Shown: positions 61,274 through 64,000 of the stretch, in pieces
Layout of the letters: every line of letters begins with the position of its first letter
Numbering within the stretch: position 1 is the stretch's first letter
From: Pseudomonadota bacterium
GTDB taxonomy: Bacteria; Pseudomonadota; Alphaproteobacteria; Acetobacterales; Acetobacteraceae
DNA length: 64,000 nt
Assembly: GCA_021798915.1 (NCBI GenBank)
Contig: JAJZBM010000002.1
Location: forward strand, 62,001-126,000
Direction of reading: 5' to 3'
Position numbers and translations under genes: made by a program
Notes under the pieces: model-generated
Told to the model about the DNA's origin: nothing
Seen by the model: only the letters and a program-made list of their open reading frames with translations
Databases searched by the model: none

Positions 61274-61522
61274 TCAGGCGTTGCCGTTCGGGCTCGCGCG
61301 CTGGGTTTCCGGCTTCTGGCCGTCATAGCCTTGCGCGGTCTGGAAGCTGTTGCTGTCCATCTGCGGCGCGCGGCCCCAGGCCAGCGTCGCGGCGCGGTCG
61401 CTGCTCGATGCGGGCGGCTTGGCGGCGGCCTGCTGCTGGAGGGAGGAGGGCGCCTGATGGACGCCACTGCCGGACGCGGTGAGGGCGATGGCGGCAATGG
61501 CGGCGAATAGGATTTTACGCAT
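61274..61522 (-). CDS. Small exported protein of unknown function
   Basis: An 82-residue product with a signal peptide (MRKILFAAIAAIALTASGSG) and a Gln/Ala/Ser-rich, low-complexity mature part with several Pro. It has no recognised domain. Such small periplasmic proteins are frequent but rarely characterised. An RBS-like GAAGAAAGGC lies ahead of the ATG. Confidence 0.6.
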   Translation of the reverse strand: MRKILFAAIAAIALTASGSGVHQAPSSLQQQAAAKPPASSSDRAATLAWGRAPQMDSNSFQTAQGYDGQKPETQRASPNGNA

Positions 61523-61694
61523 GATATCTGCCTTCTTTCGTCGTTTGGCGGTCTGCCGATCCGGCTGTCCACCTGACAGGGGCAGAGATAATAGCGCTGG
61601 TTATGACATACAAGCTTATAAACGCATGGCTGTGTTGCGCTGCACACAAAAACATCAGGCTTGCCATATCAGATGCTTCTCCCGATCCGCGCAT

Positions 61695-61886
61695 TCAGGG
61701 GATGAGCGGGCGGGCCTCCTCGGGCAGCATGATCGGGATGCCGTCCCGGATCGGGTAGGCGAGGCCGGCGGCGTCGCTGATCAGCTCGTTCCGCGCGCGG
61801 TCATAGCGCAATTTCTGCTTGGTGAGCGGGCAGATCAGGATTTCGAGGAGCCGGGGATCGACCGGGCGTTCGTTGGTCTCGGACAT
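61695..61886 (-). CDS. Trm112-family small protein
   Basis: A 63-residue protein, [20 protein letters not shown] then [17 protein letters not shown]. This is the bacterial Trm112p/YcaR pattern, with the C-P-L motif and the IPIML strand; the second Cys pair of zinc-binding members is missing here. It may act as a partner of methyltransferases, as eukaryotic Trm112 does (inference). Confidence 0.88.
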   Translation of the reverse strand: MSETNERPVDPRLLEILICPLTKQKLRYDRARNELISDAAGLAYPIRDGIPIMLPEEARPLIP

Positions 61887-61914
61887 CTGGGGCCTCCAGG
61901 GACACGGGGAAAAA

Positions 61915-62568
61915 TCAGCCGGAGAGGCGGGTTTTCTCGCCGGTTTCGGCGAGCGCCATCTCGAGCAGCGCGATCAGGGCGGCGAGCCGCGCATCGCCAT
62001 CCGGCGCCTCCAAAAGCGCCTGCTTCTCCGGCGGCGGAAACGGGCAGATCATGCAGAGGGTGACGACCAGTTCCTCGGCCGGCATCGCCGCGATGGTGTT
62101 CCAGTTCACGTCATAGCGCTGGCGGGCGAAATAGGGGCGGAGACGCGCGGCGAGGGCGTCGCGGTCCAGATCCCGCCCCGGCCAGGGCACGAGATCACCG
62201 GCATGGGCGGAAAAATCCGCCCGCACCCGGCGATAGCCGCGCCGCATCGGCGCTTCCTCGGCGACCGTAAAACGGCTGACGCCGGTGAGCGTGATGAGAT
62301 AGCGCCCGTCCCCGGTCTCGCTGAACGAGGAGAGGCGCCCGAGGCAGCCGACACGATAGAGCGCCGGGCCGTTCGCCGTCGCCGGGCGGGCGCGGTCGGG
62401 CTGGATCATGCCGAAGAACCGGCCCATCGCCAGCGCGTCCTCGACCAGCGCCAGATAGCGTGGCTCGAAAATATTGAGCGGCAGCCGCCCGCGCGGCAGG
62501 AGGAGGGCGCCGGTCAGGGGAAAGACCGGAAATTCCTCCGGCAAGCCGGCGGGCGGGGCTGCGCGCAT
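61915..62568 (-). CDS. LON peptidase substrate-binding (PUA-like) domain protein
   Basis: A 217-residue protein containing only the N-terminal Lon domain: [34 protein letters not shown], the GCLGRLSSF and LTGVSRFTV motifs, and no ATPase or protease part. Function of the stand-alone form is unsettled. It is 6 bp from the thioredoxin gene, with which it shares orientation. Confidence 0.88.
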   Translation of the reverse strand: MRAAPPAGLPEEFPVFPLTGALLLPRGRLPLNIFEPRYLALVEDALAMGRFFGMIQPDRARPATANGPALYRVGCLGRLSSFSETGDGRYLITLTGVSRFTVAEEAPMRRGYRRVRADFSAHAGDLVPWPGRDLDRDALAARLRPYFARQRYDVNWNTIAAMPAEELVVTLCMICPFPPPEKQALLEAPDGDARLAALIALLEMALAETGEKTRLSG

Positions 62569-62574
62569 CGCCGC

Positions 62575-63525
62575 TCAGCGGAACAGGAGGGCGGAGAGTT
62601 TGCGCCGCGCCGCCATCGTCGCCGGGTCGTCCATGCCCCAGGCGGCGAAGAATTTCAGCAATTGCAGCCGCGCCGCATCCTCCCTCCAGCCCGGCTGGCG
62701 GCGGATGATTTCGAGCAGGGAATCGGCCGCCGCTTCCCGTTCGCCGAGCACCGCCTGCGCGGTCGCGAGCGCGAAGCGGGCCTCATGATCGGCGGGGTCG
62801 GCCTTGAGGCGGGCGCGGTGGCTCTCGATCGCCGCCGCCGCCTTGCGGCCTTCGCTGGCAAGGGCGAGCGCGCTTTTGGCCCCGAGGATCTCGGCGTGCT
62901 CGGCCAGCGAATCCGGCACCCGGGCGAGCGTCTGGTTTGCCTCCTCCTCCTCGCCGAGCGCGGTGAGCGCGCGGATCAGCCCGCCCCAGCCGGCGGCGTT
63001 TTCCGGCTCCTCGGCGAGGAGCGCGCTGAACAGATCGGCCGCCCCGGCGCCATCCCCCGCCTCCAGCGCCGCTTTCGCCTCGGCCAGCAGATCGGCCGCC
63101 GGCATCGCGCCGCCAGCCTGTTTCAGCAGGGTCTCGACGAAGCGCTTGACCTCCGATTCCGGTAACGCCCCCTGAAACAGATCGGCGATCTGCCCCTGCC
63201 AGAAGGCGGCGACGGTCGGCACCGATTGCAGCGGCAGGCCGAGCTGGGCGAGTTGCTGCACCAGCGACTGGTTTTTGTCGATGTCGATCTTGACCAGCTT
63301 GATCCGCCCACCGGCGGCGCGGGTGACTTTTTCGAGCGTCGGGGTGAGCTGGCGGCAGGGGCCGCACCAGGTCGCCCAGAAATCGACCAGAACCGGCATT
63401 TGCCGCGATGCCTCGATGACGTCGCGCATGAAGGTGCGCTGATCGCCATCGACGATCATCTCCGCGCCGGCGCCGGGCGGCGCCCCCGTTGCGGCGGCGC
63501 GCCGCCCCTCTCCGATCAGTTCCAT
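62575..63525 (-). CDS. Thioredoxin-TPR co-chaperone (YbbN/CnoX-like)
   Basis: A 316-residue protein: a thioredoxin domain with an active WCGPC motif (VLVDFWATWCGPCRQLTP), followed by tetratricopeptide helices to the C-terminus. The CGPC motif makes it redox-competent, unlike E. coli CnoX. Such proteins hold unfolding proteins and pass them to chaperones. The ATG at 63525 (MELIGEGRR) has AAGGA ahead; an upstream GTG adds 19 residues with no recognised pattern. Confidence 0.87.
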   Translation of the reverse strand: MELIGEGRRAAATGAPPGAGAEMIVDGDQRTFMRDVIEASRQMPVLVDFWATWCGPCRQLTPTLEKVTRAAGGRIKLVKIDIDKNQSLVQQLAQLGLPLQSVPTVAAFWQGQIADLFQGALPESEVKRFVETLLKQAGGAMPAADLLAEAKAALEAGDGAGAADLFSALLAEEPENAAGWGGLIRALTALGEEEEANQTLARVPDSLAEHAEILGAKSALALASEGRKAAAAIESHRARLKADPADHEARFALATAQAVLGEREAAADSLLEIIRRQPGWREDAARLQLLKFFAAWGMDDPATMAARRKLSALLFR

Positions 63526-63611
63526 GGTCGCAGCATCCTTGTTCGCGGGTTGTCGCAAATCCGATGGCGCATCATATGGCACGAAACCGCGTCTTCGCCA
63601 TCAGCCGGGCG

Positions 63612-64000
63612 TCAGGGCGCCGGGAAAGCTCTAAAGCTCTGCACAACGTCGTGGGCGCCCTCGGCGATCATCTTGAGCGCGACATAGAGCACGATCAGCC
63701 AGCCGATCCAGGCGAGCCGCGGATAACGCGCCAGCAGGCGGGCGACGAGGTCGGTCGCGAAGGCCATCAGCACGACGCCGAGGGCGAGGCCGGCGACCAG
63801 CACGACGCGGCTGTTCGCCGCTGCCCCGGCGACGGCGAGCACATTGTCGAGGCTCATCGAGAGGTCGGCGAGAATGATCCGCAGCAGGGCCTGGGGCAGC
63901 GTTTTTGCCGCCGGCATGGCCGCGCCGCCGGCCACCGGGTGGCGCAGCTCGCGATACATCTTCCACGAAACCCAGAGCAGCAGCAGCCCACCGGCGAGGG
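63612..64000 (-). CDS. TerC family integral membrane protein (partial, runs off window)
   Basis: The visible 129 residues are the C-terminal part of a TerC-type membrane protein: WVSWKMYRELRHP, the conserved ADLSMSLDNVLAVAG with acidic residues in the helix, then RYPRLAWIGWLIVLYVALKMI. Related proteins (Alx, YjbE, YkoY) have been linked to manganese export. The N-terminal half with its own conserved Asp lies outside the window. Confidence 0.88.
   Translation of the reverse strand, partial: LAGGLLLLWVSWKMYRELRHPVAGGAAMPAAKTLPQALLRIILADLSMSLDNVLAVAGAAANSRVVLVAGLALGVVLMAFATDLVARLLARYPRLAWIGWLIVLYVALKMIAEGAHDVVQSFRAFPAP

Overview
This window is high-GC alphaproteobacterial DNA. Rhodospirillales, and within them Acetobacteraceae, is the best guess from the gene set: class II ribonucleotide reductase, proton-pumping pyrophosphatase, COQ9 next to peptide deformylase and divergent to rpsU, and a PEP-CTERM protein. 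This assignment is inference; the window contains no rRNA gene. Almost the whole window is ordinary chromosomal backbone with tight, often ATGA-overlapping gene junctions.

Layout. 1-9.7 kb: the 5' end of a SulP anion transporter, a repeat-bearing non-coding stretch (257-818), a NIPSNAP protein, a branched-chain aminotransferase plus amidase pair, a sulfotransferase, a methyltransferase, nrdJ and radC. 9.7-19.4 kb: an orphan Lrp ligand-binding domain, hppA, a DUF2892 protein, a methyltransferase, an acyl-CoA synthetase/SDR operon and a marR-emrA-emrB efflux operon. 19.4-31.2 kb: clpB, COQ9-def divergent to rpsU, a MaoC hydratase, an orphan PEP-CTERM protein and the tamB/tamA outer-membrane assembly pair. 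31.2-37.6 kb: purD, xseA, a lytic transglycosylase, a small RNA of probable MmgR/alpha-r8 type (about 35012-35098), two metallo-beta-lactamase-fold hydrolases and a MaoC-type hydratase. 37.6-45.6 kb: a complete kdpFABCDE potassium uptake operon preceded by an extra 27-residue membrane peptide. 45.7-50.9 kb: a large CoA-ligase/ATP-grasp/GNAT fusion, then an Nramp-like transporter preceded by a 650-nt leader that holds two short ORFs and several strong hairpins. 50.9-57.7 kb: rimI, tsaB, infC (apparently starting at ATC), thrS, two glycosyltransferases, queD and queE. 57.8-61.2 kb: a lower-GC insertion with a three-gene operon (HEPN-like protein, KGGVGR-variant ParA-like ATPase, STAND/AAA-like P-loop ATPase) and an antitoxin remnant at one edge. 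61.3-64 kb: a small exported protein, a Trm112-like protein, a LON-domain protein, a thioredoxin-TPR protein and a partial TerC protein.

The best candidates for undescribed biology are (a) the three-gene ATPase/HEPN operon, which looks like a conflict or defence cassette I cannot match to a named system; (b) the Nramp leader, where a first short ORF ends 13 nt before a hairpin that hides the ribosome-binding site of a second short ORF, and where the transporter has lost the canonical transition-metal ligands, suggesting a magnesium-type attenuator; (c) the small RNA with the exact UUUCCUCCCU motif; (d) an interspersed hairpin repeat in three copies, one of which has become the 5' end of tamA; and (e) two gene junctions (kdpD/kdpE and queE/queD) where a short tandem duplication created a 6-codon mini-ORF between coupled genes.
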